Below the pieces are notes generated by a model. It worked only from the letters and a program-made list of their open reading frames with translations. It ran no database searches and had not been told where the DNA came from. From positions 235,426,376 to 235,490,375 of the forward strand of contig CM054062.1 of the NCBI GenBank assembly GCA_028641055.1: 64,000 bases of DNA, read 5' to 3'. The translations under genes and the position numbers were made by a program. This DNA comes from Alopecurus myosuroides. Lineage: Eukaryota; Streptophyta; Magnoliopsida; Poales; Poaceae. Position 1 is the first letter of the stretch; each line of letters starts with the position of its first letter. Of this stretch, positions 35,271 through 46,247 are shown in pieces.

Positions 35271-35551
35271 GTTTACTTGTTATCGCAACAAAATAAGGCT
35301 ATACTAGCCAGTCCTGTAGCTCGAATACATGGTTTCTCCGTCATTGCAATAAAGACATGATTCCTTCATCATATTCACTCGAAGCTTCTCGTTCTTTACA
35401 TGCTAAAAGTTACAGGTACACACCCCATAAAACACACGGGGGCTACACCTACAACTAAGCATCAGAGAAAAACATCATACAAACAAGGTTGTACACCTTA
35501 CAACAGTTTTTACAAACTATAAACAGATTACAGGATATTTACATCCGACAA
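35271..35551. other. Spacer between convergent genes of T1
   Basis: 281 bp between the sense pol stop and the antisense gene stop. It is AT-rich with no coding signal and probably holds the 3' ends of transcripts from both sides. Confidence 0.6.
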
Positions 35552-37571
35552 TCAATCAAAGCACTGAGCATTCTCAGTCGCTAAAACTCTATCCACCTCT
35601 TCAGAGGTCAATCGGATAATTTTCTCCGCTGCAGGACGCACAACATCATAGTACGGCGAGATATCCTCGATTGCATAATCTGGGCGCCGAGCAACAGAGT
35701 TAACGTCTATCTCAGGATGGCATATTCGGACAAAAGAGAGAGCTACAACCACGCCGCACGTCATCTGATTGCGCACACACACGCGAACTTCTCCTTCACG
35801 TCCAAACAACCTGAGAAGATAGCTCCAGTCTTCGGGACCCTTTTCGAGTGGGTAAAATGCAGCGTTCATCGCAACCAAGACCTCGTGAAAAGAACTCACG
35901 AGAATTCTCGCCTGGAGGACTTGGAATTTCAAGGTGGCCATCACAAAACCCTGACTGCGATCAGACCAAAAATTGTTTGCATGAGGTTTTGAGCTGCTAG
36001 CCTCTTGAAGGATGTGGTTTTCTACCCACTGCTTTTCTTCCCTGTCATCCGGATTAACGACTGAAGAGCAAAAACATACTCAGTCAGCTACGGAAACAAG
36101 GAAGAAAAAGGCACGGGGCTGCACTACTTACAGAGCAAATCCCTTGCGACTACAGCCAACTCATCCATCAGAAATTGTTCGCGTTCGGTCGCCAATTTCT
36201 GCTTGGACTTCGCCACATCGGCTACCCCGCGCATAGCTTTTAGCTTGCGCTCACCCTCCTGGACCTTATCGCGAAGGCCCGCAAAAGTGCCAACAGCGGC
36301 AACAAGTGGATTTACTGGAGTACCACGTCCACCCGAAGTTTCCGCGGCAAACCCAGTAGCCTGGAAGGATACAACGAAAGAAGTAAGATGCCCTACTCGA
36401 GTCATTTCTAGTCGCACATCTGACAAACGATCGGGGGCTACTCCCATCGGGAGACAACGCACAAACAAGGGGAATAAATTGCAAAACGAATTCTTCAATT
36501 AAAGACAACAAAGGTACGGGAATACATCCCAAGGTTCATTACATTCAAGGAAGAAAAAGAAAAAACTATGAGGCTACATTGGTGCTTCCGCTAGCGGCAG
36601 TCGCCCCCCCTTTCAGCCGAGCAAATATCTCAGACAGCTTCCGAGCAAGAATGGCGGCTTGCTCGCCAAAACGAGAGAGCCGTACCTTTTTGCCCGTGGA
36701 GGGGTCGACTGGAAGAGATGAGTAGGCCTCCTCCAAACCTTCGACTCCGTGCGCCAAAGCAAATTGGATCGCGGTCTTCGCACCAGACTCCGACTGAGCA
36801 ACCGCGAAGGCATCCAGAAGTTTGCCCTCTGAGAAGACCTTCAACAGATCATCTAGCGCGGGTGCAGGAGTGGCGTTGGCGATGAGGCGACCATACAGTT
36901 GCACCAACACTTGAGTAGCATCACTAATCAAGGAGAAAACTCCATCAGCGTGCCTTTTAAGCTGAGCAAGTGTGTCGGTTACCACATCTACCCGCTGGAG
37001 TCCAGGGATCTCTAGAGGAACATCCAGAAGACCTACAAAAGAAGAAAATAATACTTAGCAAAGTTCAGCAAAATGAAGGATCAAAGTCGCAAAAGTCCAA
37101 AACACTTACCCGCGAAGCGCTCAGCGAGGGGACGGAGGAACCCGACAACGTCGTTATCGGCCTTACTGCCAGCTTCCTCTAACTCCTTCAAGGCCTTCCG
37201 CGCATCCGCAAGTTGTCGGCTAAAATCTTCCGATTGCATGCGGGAAGCCTCCAGCTCTTGTCGAATGGCCGTCAGGTCAGCTTCCCGAGCAGTTACCTGC
37301 TCAGAGAGTTTGACCTTTTCGGATTCCGAGAATTCAAGTCGAGTTGCAAAAGAGATGCTTATCAAAAATCAAGAATGTACGGAGCACTGAAGACAGGGAA
37401 ATGATAAAACTTACCCTTGAGAAGGTCGTTTTCAGTTTGAAGTCGGCTACAGTCCGTTCGAAGTGACTCGCAATCCGACTCGGCGAGAACGACACGGCGA
37501 CCAATCACCACAAGAGAATCAATAAGCGACTGCAAAAGCACGAAGACGGAAGAGTTAGAAGGATTAAATTG

Positions 37572-37770
37572 GAGTCTGTACCCGATTATTTACAATCGAC
37601 TACAGCCTCGGGGGCTACTCCCATCGGGAGCACCGCCGTGCACCCGATAAAAATGAAATCATGGAGAAGAAATAAACCAGACTTAGAGCCTGTAGCCGAT
37701 CGCTTGCGATCGACCACAGCCTCGGGGGCTACTCCCATCGGGAGCACTGTCGTGCACCCGATAAAAATTT
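37572..37770. repeat. Tandem repeat of 114 bp in an intron of the antisense gene
   Basis: Two units start at 37572 and 37686 (GAGTCTGTA / GAGCCTGTA). Each contains TCGGGGGCTACTC followed by CCATCGGGAG (37608-37630 and 37722-37744). A third copy of the core is at 36431-36453 in another intron. The core resembles the T1 purine tract CTCGGGGGCTAC at 40707. Confidence 0.85.
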
Positions 37771-38530
37771 GAAGACAGAAGATGAAGTTTACCTGTCCGG
37801 TGGCGCGAGAGAGCGGATCCGCGGAGCTGTCCGTCACTTCTTTAGAAGCTGAAGTCCTGGCGGCAAAGCTGGGGGCTTCACGTTCCAAAGTCGCGGCCTT
37901 AGGGGCTTCTCTGGGAGAATTTTGGACGGTACCCGCAGTGGGAGTTTCACCCGCGTCCCTTGCCTTTTTCCTCTTTTCGGGAGGAACGGCAAAGCATACC
38001 TGCGAGGACTGATAGTCTGCAGACTGCAACAAAAGATAAAAAACATCAGAATTGAAGTGCGAAGAATGTTCGACCAAGAACAAGGAAAAAGACCTACTCG
38101 TCATCTTCGTCGTCGTCCAGCAAGTCCGCGTTCCAGGCAGTCGCCATCACCGAAAACGAGGGCGAAGGGGCGAGTGAACGAAGTGGAGTCACAAGGACGG
38201 GGGCCTGACCGGGCGATGCTTCCAAGGAATTGTCCTTGGAAGTAGCCTCGTCATCATCCACCCGACGACGCTTGGGAGGGACACCATTCGAGTCGTCAGC
38301 GTCATCCGAAGAATCTCGCTCAGAACTCGAAGAAGCGTTGGCAACGCTGGTGTCAACCGCACCATCCTGGTGACTCGCCAGTAGTTCTGAAGCCTCCTCT
38401 CCCGTAACTGGCGGGTAGCAGTCTGCCATAGCCAGGCTCTACAAAGACAGAAAAGATGATAAAAAAACCTTGTCAACTAGGACTCAGAACAAAAAGGAAA
38501 CAATTCAAAGACAAAAAGAAAGAAACTAAC

Positions 38531-39496
38531 CACGGCTGGAGGAGGATTTGAAGCGGCAAAGGCTTCAACCGAACAATCGGGGAATTTCTCCCCCACCTTC
38601 AGTCGAGTGATACCCGCGATTTTCTTCTCGAATTCCACATTCGAAAGTTCCTCGCGGCTTACTCGGCTGGGGTCTTCTGAGCCTTGATACTCCCACATAG
38701 CGGAGGGCCTTTGCTGAAGAGGCTAGATCCTGCGTTTTAAGAAGATACTCGCCAAATGCATCCCGTTGAGCACGACTCCCGCAATCTGATCCCGGAGAGC
38801 GGTTACTCTTGCGAGTAAGGGCGCAACGGTCTGATTCTCCTCGGCTGACATCTTGTGCCCCCAGGACTTTCGCCTTGTCAGAACAGCGAACGGGTGGAAC
38901 TCTACGATCCCACCCGAGCTGTTGTCGACGACATAGAACCACCTCTTCCGCCAGCTTTGGGCGGAGTCGACAAAATGCATGTTGAAGTAGCTGCCTTCTT
39001 GTCGAGCTTGGATCCCGAAGCCGCCCGTGCGAAGCGGTTCGCTGAGCTCAGATTCCACCCGCGATCTCTCGCGGAAGATCCGGACTTTGAAAAGCGCCTT
39101 CCAGAGCGCCCAGTGTGGGCGAATGCCGAGAAAGCACTCGCAGAACACGATGAAGCACGATATGTGCTGCACCGCGTTCGGAGGAAGATCGTGAAGCTGT
39201 ATGCCATAGACATACAGCAACCCGAGGAAGAAAGGGTGGAGAGGAAAGGAAAGACCCCGAGACACGTGGTCCACAAAGACCACGCGTTCGTTCGATTGCG
39301 GGTTAGGTACCTCCTCCTTCTTTCCGAGGCGAACCCGCTTCTCCGTCTCTGCCGGCAGCAACCCCTCCCGCTGCATCTCCTTGATGCTTTTCGCGGTGGT
39401 GTTGGGGGAGCGCCAATCGCCAGCACGGGGCATGGGTTGCGCAGAGGGTTCCCCGGACGCAGAAGTGACAGCACCACGCCTTTTTCCGCCAGCCAT
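38531..39496 (-). pseudogene. Exon 1 of the T1 antisense gene with the conserved domain
   Basis: I chose the Met at 39496 (MAGGKRRGAV) because the 28 residues before it in the open frame are a hydrophobic run lying over the leader. Key blocks are LSFPLHPFF, YGIQLHDLPPNAVQ, FLGIRPHWALWK and FHPFAVLTRRKSW, the usual core of this plant-specific family. A single in-frame TAG at 38723-38725 follows FLKRRI. The same frame continues as MWEYQGSEDPSRVSREEL, so one base change (for example CAG to TAG) broke it. The exon ends GCC-GTG before donor GTTAGT. Confidence 0.82.
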
Positions 39497-39598
39497 TGCT
39501 TGCAGCACGAGCTCGAGCGCGAGGAAGAAGGAGATGGGCGCAAGGAAGAAGATGAAGGCAAGGAGCTGGGAAAATTTCACCGTAGCACTAAGACCCGT

Positions 39599-39606
39599 AC
39601 TTATAC
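39599..39606 (-). promoter_or_regulatory. Candidate TATA box of the antisense gene
   Basis: The minus strand reads GTATAAGT about 103 bases upstream of the ATG at 39496, a normal distance for a plant promoter. It suggests the antisense gene has its own promoter inside the element. Confidence 0.5.
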
Positions 39607-40706
39607 ACGGAGCGAGACGATCTCAGTCGTACGATGCGCTACGTGGCGCTTATCACGGCCGCCACGCGTGATGATGAAACGAAGCGGCAGCCAGCGCTGT
39701 TTCGTGCCACGATCTTAACAGAAGATCGTGCGCATTTAATGCGCGTCTCGCGTAAAAACCGGGAACGACGTCTCGTTTCCCGGTCAAAAAGCTGACCACC
39801 AGGTGGGCCACCATCTGCTGCCACTCTGTCACGTCCCATCGGGAGAAGAGGAGTGCGCCATGACGTCATGGCATACATCACTCAAATTCAAGATCTTTCG
39901 ATTGGAAGTTCAAACGCGAAAGTATCTTCGTACGAACAACAATTCCTTCGGATAGAAGCAACTTTTCCGTGAACAATTCATGAAGCAAAACCTCTTCGAA
40001 CGAGAGAAAATACCCTATACACGAAAACTCTTTCGTATGGGCACAGCATTCCGAACATGAAAACTCTTTCATATGGACTTAGCTTTTCTTCCAGCACGAA
40101 ACTTCTTTCGTATGGAATTCAAACAAATCGATCGGGTAGGAAGAACCTACCTCTCTTACACATGATAAATTTACATCATAAAAAAAAACCTGGATTGTTC
40201 AGCCGACTAGGCACATCCGGATGCCATATTCTTCGAATATGAAGGTAAGACCCGAAAAGATCTCTCTTTTGGGCCTGTAATCGCACTCGAAAGCTGTGTC
40301 CTCCGGTATAATTCCGTGTCAACAACACGAAGAAAAATCCTAGCGGACGCGCCGGGTACCCCCATAGGTTAAGTTCGACTTGGTAAGTCCACAACGGCCC
40401 AGTCGCAACGATCACCTCATCGGGTTCGAGTCGGAGGTCTCGAATCTGTGTAGGCCAGGAATGTTTTTGCCCTAGTCGCAATTAATTGGCCCTGATCTCT
40501 CGGGAGAGCCAAGCTACTGCGCCACATCCTTCTGTGAAAAAGAAGCCGTACAAACAGGCACTTATGTTGCTCAATGCTCGAGCATGATGACTTATGATAC
40601 AGGGAACACACCCTTTAAAAACAATAACTGTCGAGCTGGTCCTCCAAAAAAGATCAAGAAAGGTTTGACCGTCTACTCGACTGGGAAAATCCCAATCAAG
40701 CAAACG
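39607..40706. other. T1 region upstream of antisense gene, non-coding
   Basis: 1.1 kb with no supported gene. It holds a cluster of three or four imperfect words of the type CGAAAACTCTTTCG-TATGG at about 40019-40118, spaced 37-40 bp. These may be regulatory sites for the antisense promoter or simple repeats. Confidence 0.6.
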
Positions 40707-40718
40707 CTCGGGGGCTAC
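40707..40718 (+). other. Polypurine tract of T1
   Basis: CTCGGGGGCTAC directly before the 3' LTR. It primes plus-strand synthesis. Near-copies lie in introns of the antisense gene. Confidence 0.85.
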
Positions 40719-41211
40719 TGACGAAGATATAGATCCTGGACCCTGCGGGTAAGGACACCCCCTCTCAGGCTCAAGGCCAAAGCCCAAGAAGAGGCGCCCT
40801 TGAAGCACTCTAGAAGGCCCATGTGAAGCCCACCCGCACTAACTTGCGGGTTAAGCTAGGAAATCTGTAACCGGCATGGATAGAGTTCGAATCCTCTCCG
40901 GGTAGGACTCGAGACCTGGCCATCTATATAAGGCCAGGAGAGCCCCCTAGGAGAGGGACCAAGCTATTACCGCACGACCTAAAAGCCTTGAACTCGAGAC
41001 CTACTCTCGACTCGAGCACACCATTGTAACTGATCTAATCTTCAATACATATCGACAAGAGGCAGGAGTAAGGGTTTTACCTCTACGAGGGCCCCGAACC
41101 TGGGTAAATCTCGCCCCCTGTCTAGCCGACGATTTCACCAGCGCTCATGACTTCTCCTAGTCGAAACCCGATAGGGTCACCTAAGGGATTTGTAGAGTCA
41201 GAGATTCGACA
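40719..41211 (+). repeat. 3' LTR of T1 (493 bp)
   Basis: Same length as the 5' LTR with about seven substitutions (near 1.4%). The TATA box in its inverted repeat is at 40915-40938. It is followed by target duplication GTTAC at 41212-41216. Confidence 0.96.
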
Positions 41212-44200
41212 GTTACTAGGGTTATTAAGCCCTAGGCCGAATCACATCGGCAGCCGGGCTCAGACATGGATCATCGGCTCCAAAACCCCTCGGCTGCGAC
41301 AACTATGCAAACATAGCCAAAACTGTATAACAATGAGCTTGAAACCAACAACCGATCAAAGCAGCACTCTAGACAAAGAAGCTTTATTAAACAGGTGTTA
41401 CTAGAGTAGCTGTACAAGCAGAGGTCACATGACCCAACATTACATCAGACAACGGAAGGCAAAATATGTTGCTAATCAATAAGAACCAAAAAGCCTTAAG
41501 AGGCCGCAACATAAGGCGACGTCCCAACACATAGATTCCAGGCTGCTACCTGGGAACCCCAACCTACTCGTCGATGTCCACGTCGGAAACACCACCACTG
41601 GAGTGGGAACTTCACCTGAACCAAAATTAAGCAAACCTGAGTACGGGAGGTACTCAACAATACTTAATTAACCTATTATATATCTGCTGGTTTCATAAAG
41701 GGTTTTATGAAGGTTGATTTGCGTAAAGCCATCTTTATTTTGAAAATCGAGGAGGAATAGCACGTCTCACAGAAGGTTTTCAAAACAGATGAGAAACTCC
41801 CTACTGTAATCATCATCTTTCCAATCCACCAACAGAAATTCCCAGCATCTCACATGCTACGAGGATCACCCCTCTCGGCATATCCGAGGAGGCACCCTTC
41901 AAACATTGACTCCATGCTTTGTCAACATATTTTACGTCACGTTCAAGTTGTCTATGGTCTTTTCATTCACCAAGTCGTCCTTAACCGTGGACACGGCTTT
42001 TCGAAAAGATTTATCCCTGCAGGGGGTACACTTTACCCACACGTACAATCCGACTCTTTGCGCCACATGTACGATCTTCCATGGAACGCGGCAGAGGGTG
42101 GCTGGCCACGACCTTTACCTTACCCGACTCCATGAGTCAACCCAAGACAGGGCCACCCCGTCAACAGGGAGTTGGCCATCCTCCTAACGGCACCTGTCTC
42201 TGTGAGGCGGGGACAAGATCCGTGTACGTCCATCACTTGCCCCGGTCACTCCCTAGCGGAGCATTTTGTTTTCAAAACTGTTTAAAAGTTTTTATTTGCG
42301 TTGCCGAATGGAAATGTCAAACTACGTGACTCATGGATCTGGCCAAACAAGTTAGTTGGTCGAGCGCGGTTACTTAGACCCCGCGTGTGGTTGCACGCTC
42401 AGTCTTGGCTTCCGCTCGAGACCGTAATCCTAGGGTTGGCGAGTATAGGACGAACAACCACTTCCCAAGTGGCCTCCCATACCAGCCTTAGTCAAGTTAT
42501 CCACACAATGCTCATCTCACCACGTCATCATATCATACTAGGTCATCGCAATTCTGATTCATCAACCGGATGCAGCAGAGGTAACAAACATGTATGACTA
42601 AGCGAAGCAGATATGAGGCTCTGGCGATGCGCACAAGCAAATCTATGGCGGCTAGGAGCAGTGGATCAGGATATTGAGGCAATGAAGTATATAGGTGAAC
42701 TATATCTACTAGCATCAAATACTTTGGAATCGAATGCAAAGTACGAGATTCAAATGTTGTTCGAAAGCATATATGAGCTGATAAGTGGTTATACTTGCCT
42801 TGGTTATAAGAAAACCAGATAGAGGCTTCTGGAATAAGTGCTTGACTTGCCGGTTAAGATCAAGTATTCGTCATGGGACTGTTGGCCTTCTCTTCGGAGT
42901 CACGTTCTACCGAGGGGGAACAAACACCGAAACAAGAAGAAATACAATCAACACATGGCATCGATGCAATGCGCAATATGTATGCATGAGCAAATTAATG
43001 CACTTAAATAAATCCCTAAACATGTTTGATGGGTTGCTAGGGTTCGTATGTTAGTTAGGCATTTTTATTGAATTTATCCCGAAATAGACCCCGGAGGGCA
43101 ATTCGGGTGATTCTAAAAATGGGTGCAATTTTAAAAGCTCAAATGTTTTCAAAACATCATAAACATGTTGCATTTGCCATTTTGAGCATTTTGGTATATA
43201 ACTTTTAATTTTCTAATTTTATTGAATAAAAACTTATTTTCTCTATTTTAAATGAATTAAACAACATTAAATAATGGTCATTTTTGAACTTTGTCAAACA
43301 TGTATGAAAATGACATAGACAGGTAGGTTATATTTTTCTGAACATTCTCATATTTTTATTTTATTTTTCTGATTAATATTTTAATAGTTATTCAGTTTAC
43401 AAAATTCACCATTTTCTGGAATTTCTGGAATTACTCAAAAGGGGAGTTTATGACATCATCGTGACGTCACTGTGACATCACGCGGAGACAACCTTCTCTG
43501 TTGATCAAGAAATTGACCAACCCATCACAAATTTGTTGAATCCGAAAAGCTCACGAGTTGGAGGAGACCGAGGGGAACCGGACAGTGGGGGCGCCGCCCG
43601 GAAGGGTCGACGGAAGCTCGCCGGCGACGAGCTCCAGCGACGGACGGCGGCGGACCTCGACGCGACAAAGAACCAGGGGGCGAGAGAGGGAGGGGAGGGC
43701 ACCGGATTGCTCGGAAGGTTACCTTGAACGCGATGGCATGGACGATGGTGCAAGGAGCGGCGGCAATCGACACCGGCGTGCAGAAAACAGTGGCGGCCGG
43801 AGCGAGGTTCGACGACAAAATTTGGCGTCGTGCAGCCTTCTCAGCGTCTATATGCACTCGACAAGGAAGAGGGAGGCAAGGTGGTTCCGACGGTGGCCTC
43901 GGCTCGTCGCGGCGTGGCCGAAGATGGCGGCGCCATGGAGGCCAGCCCTAACTAGGGTTTCGGTTTGGGAGTTATAGAGAGGAGGAGGAACATGGAAGTG
44001 AGTGGTGAAGGAAAAGGGTCACGGCGATGACCTCGGCAGTCCTATCCTCACGAGCAAGCTAGCAAGGAGGAGGTGGCAATCGACAGCGACAGTGAGGACA
44101 CGCAGCTGCTTGCGTCCAGAGGTAGAAGACAAAGGAGATTTTCTCCATAACCCCCCGCCCTCTTGAGAAATTTACAACGAGGTCCTTTTCTGTTTTAAAG

Positions 44201-44493
44201 GAGGATAGAAAACAAAGTTTTGAGGCCCTTTTTGCAAGAATAAAATTTTGCAAAAATACTTTTTGAAAATCTTATAAAATTTCCAACCTAGACATTTTTT
44301 GCTTTGATGAAATTGAATTACTTTTCAGTACAAAATTTTGGAACCCATTTTAAGTACTATTTGTGGTATTTTTCTCAAACCATTTAAATTCACAATTTAA
44401 ATTGGTTCAACATGGTCTAAATTGTTGTTTTCATGCATGTATGATATGAGCACTACACCACACACCCTAATTTAGAAAAATTGGGATGTTACA
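41212..44493 (-). repeat. 5' LTR of LARD2, second part
   Basis: The first five bases are the second GTTAC. From there it matches 21068-24329 to the end GATGTTACA. It carries the stem-loop at 41638-41656 and a GC-rich island at about 43500-43990. Confidence 0.93.
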
Positions 44494-44498
44494 GAAAT
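44494..44498. repeat. Target site duplication of LARD2, right
   Basis: GAAAT, the partner of 20775-20779. Confidence 0.92.
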
Positions 44499-46247
44499 CC
44501 AATCAACAAATGAGATAAAGATTCTCTATTCACGTCCTCATGAGGTAAAACAGGAGCACAAAATAGGAATAATTTTGAAGGTTTTAAATGTAACACATGA
44601 GAAATTTACTTTGTAATGGCGGTTAAATACCACATGTAGGTAGGTATGGTGGACACATTTGGCATACTTTGGTTTTTGGGAGTTGGATGCATGAGTAGAG
44701 CTCATACTCAGTACATGTGGAGGCTAGCAAAGACTGGGTGCGACAAATCAAGAGAGCATAATGGCCATAATCATGCATAAGGACAAAAACATTATTAATC
44801 AAAGCATAAGTCGTATTAAAAGTCAAAAAACTAAATGATCATAGAGGCTATAAGTGACTGGTTTGTAGTCATAAACATGGTGTAAGCATGCGCCAAGTCA
44901 ACCAAATAAAACATTCAAAGGAGAACACCAGAAATTTATGCTTCAAGGTGATAAAAACAACTCATGATTCTTTCAATGGCATATTTAACACTCTCAGCTA
45001 TTTGAGACAAGTCATGCTACAAAAATAACCACTAGGCTTAGAATTAAAATAACATCTAACATGACATGAACAAGTCTAGCCACAGTCGATACAAGCTTCC
45101 TTTTGCACCGTTATAAGCACGAAAATTGTACCACTTCTTTCCAACACCAAACAATTTATATAAACAAAAACTCTCCAAGAGATATATCAACTAAGAAAGA
45201 TAGTACTGACATAACTCTATTAAAACTAACAACTCTGAATAAGAGATGCATGAAAAACAGGAGCTAAAAGGATTGCAGCAACTAGAAGAAAAAACTAAGA
45301 ATACGAGCATAACGAGTATTCATATGAAAAAGCAGAGCGTGTCTCTCTCCCAAAAAAGAATGCTAGGTTCCAAAGATATTTATTGCAGCAAGGAGAACAA
45401 AATAAAACAAAAGAAAAACAAAAGAAAAACAAACAGACGCTCCAAGTAAAAATTCATATGATGCGACTGAATAAAAATGTAGTTTCACTAGAAGTGACCT
45501 GATAAATTGTTGGTGAAGAAGGGCATGCCTTGGGCATCCCCAAGCTTAGACGCTTGAGTCTTCTTAGGATTTTCTAGGATGAACCATGGGGGCATCCCCA
45601 TGCTTTGGCTTTGCACTCTTCTTGATCACATTATATCGCCCTCTTCTCTTGACCCTTGAAAACTTCATTCACACCACACTCAAAGTAATTCGCATTAGAG
45701 GGTTAGTGCACAATCAAAAATTCATGGGTTATGCATGGGCACAAGTGCTATTGATACTTTTGAACATTAGCTACAGCCACTGATGTTTTGTGAAGCAAAT
45801 AAATCCACTTGACATAATAAAAGAGCTAATGTAAGAAAGTGGCAGAATCTGCCAAAACTAGAATAGTCTGTAATGAAGATTTGTTTGGGCCACTTAAGTT
45901 GCTCAAATCGAAAAACATAAAGAACAAAAAGATTTGGAATTAGCTGAAATCTGTGAATTATGCGATTTTTAATCTTTCTGGATTTTATACGATTTTTTAC
46001 AGTGGACAGAAGAAATATGTTTCCTACGCATAAATCCAAACCAACTCCAACTTTCGTTAGAAACTTCACTTGGCACAACTAAAACATAAAAATAAAGATA
46101 CAAAGGAGTTGCTACATAAGTATACAACCTCTTGACTCAAAGAAAACAGAGAAAAACAAAGCAAAAATAAAACCATGGGTTATCTCCCAAGAAGTGCTTT
46201 TCCTTAACGCCTTTTAGCTAGGCCTAGAAAACTGGAATCAAGTGATT
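44499..46247 (-). other. Athila interior, 3' non-coding part (continued)
   Basis: Continues the text broken at 20774. It aligns by eye with about 58360-58617 (both contain GAGTAGAGCTCATACTCAG). A second purine-tract-like word, CATCCCCAAGCTTA on the + strand, lies at 45535-45548. A perfect hairpin, CATGGGG/CCCCATG with loop GCAT, is at 45585-45602. Near 46176-46200 is the minus-strand motif AAGCACTT...GGGAGATAACCC, which E3 also has after its coding part. No pol is present here, so the element is non-autonomous. Confidence 0.75.

Larger units (their letters stand above)
35552..39496 (-). pseudogene. Antisense eight-exon gene of T1 (Transposase_28-like N-terminus)
   Basis: Read on the minus strand, frames join through GT-AG boundaries. 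Exons are 39496-38531, 38438-38094, 38023-37793, 37529-37415, 37343-37110, 37032-36578, 36360-36132 and 36060-35552. They sum to 3084 bases, a multiple of three, about 1027 residues. Exon 1 has the block from about residue 60 that I recognise as the plant 'putative gypsy type transposon' domain (Pfam Transposase_28 style). Exon 2 is acidic with a basic PPKRRRVDDD patch, exons 4-7 look coiled-coil, and exon 8 is globular. Lesions: TAG at 38723-38725, TAG at the end of exon 2 (38094-38096), and the exon 5 acceptor reading AA instead of AG (37344). An alternative is that exon 6 reads on to the stop at 36566 and exons 7-8 belong to a second product. Function unknown. Confidence 0.75.
28402..41211 (+). 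mobile_element. T1: complete Tat-lineage Ty3/gypsy retrotransposon (12.8 kb)
   Basis: Two 493-bp LTRs (28402-28894 and 40719-41211) differ at about 7 positions. A primer site, a purine tract and GTTAC target duplications are present. The sense strand has one long gag-pol frame from 28830 to 35270 broken by four stops and no frameshift. The antisense strand between pol and the 3' LTR carries a spliced gene (35552-39496). The two RNase H domains and the integrase end HLRKFYP without a chromodomain place it in the Tat lineage. It is structurally the best preserved element here but cannot make full pol unless stops are read through. Confidence 0.96.
20780..44493 (-). mobile_element. LARD2: long-LTR gypsy element with dead interior, itself interrupted by T1
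   Basis: Two LTRs of about 3.55 kb (20780-24329; 28114-28401 continued at 41217-44493) flank 3.8 kb. GAAAT duplications lie on both sides. The primer site next to the right LTR and the purine tract next to the left LTR fix the orientation as minus. In the first 288 bp the LTRs differ at about 14 sites (near 5%), so it is older than T1, which sits in its 5' LTR. The interior keeps only traces of pol, so it must have been mobilised by another element or have decayed after arrival. Confidence 0.9.

Noticed and set aside
38855..39718. 287-residue plus-strand frame in T1
   Set aside because: It overlaps exon 1 of the antisense gene, which carries the recognisable family blocks; this frame has none.
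41854..42187. Two overlapping frames of 93 residues in LARD2 5' LTR
   Set aside because: The matching frames in the other LTR are shorter and shifted; no coding constraint is visible.
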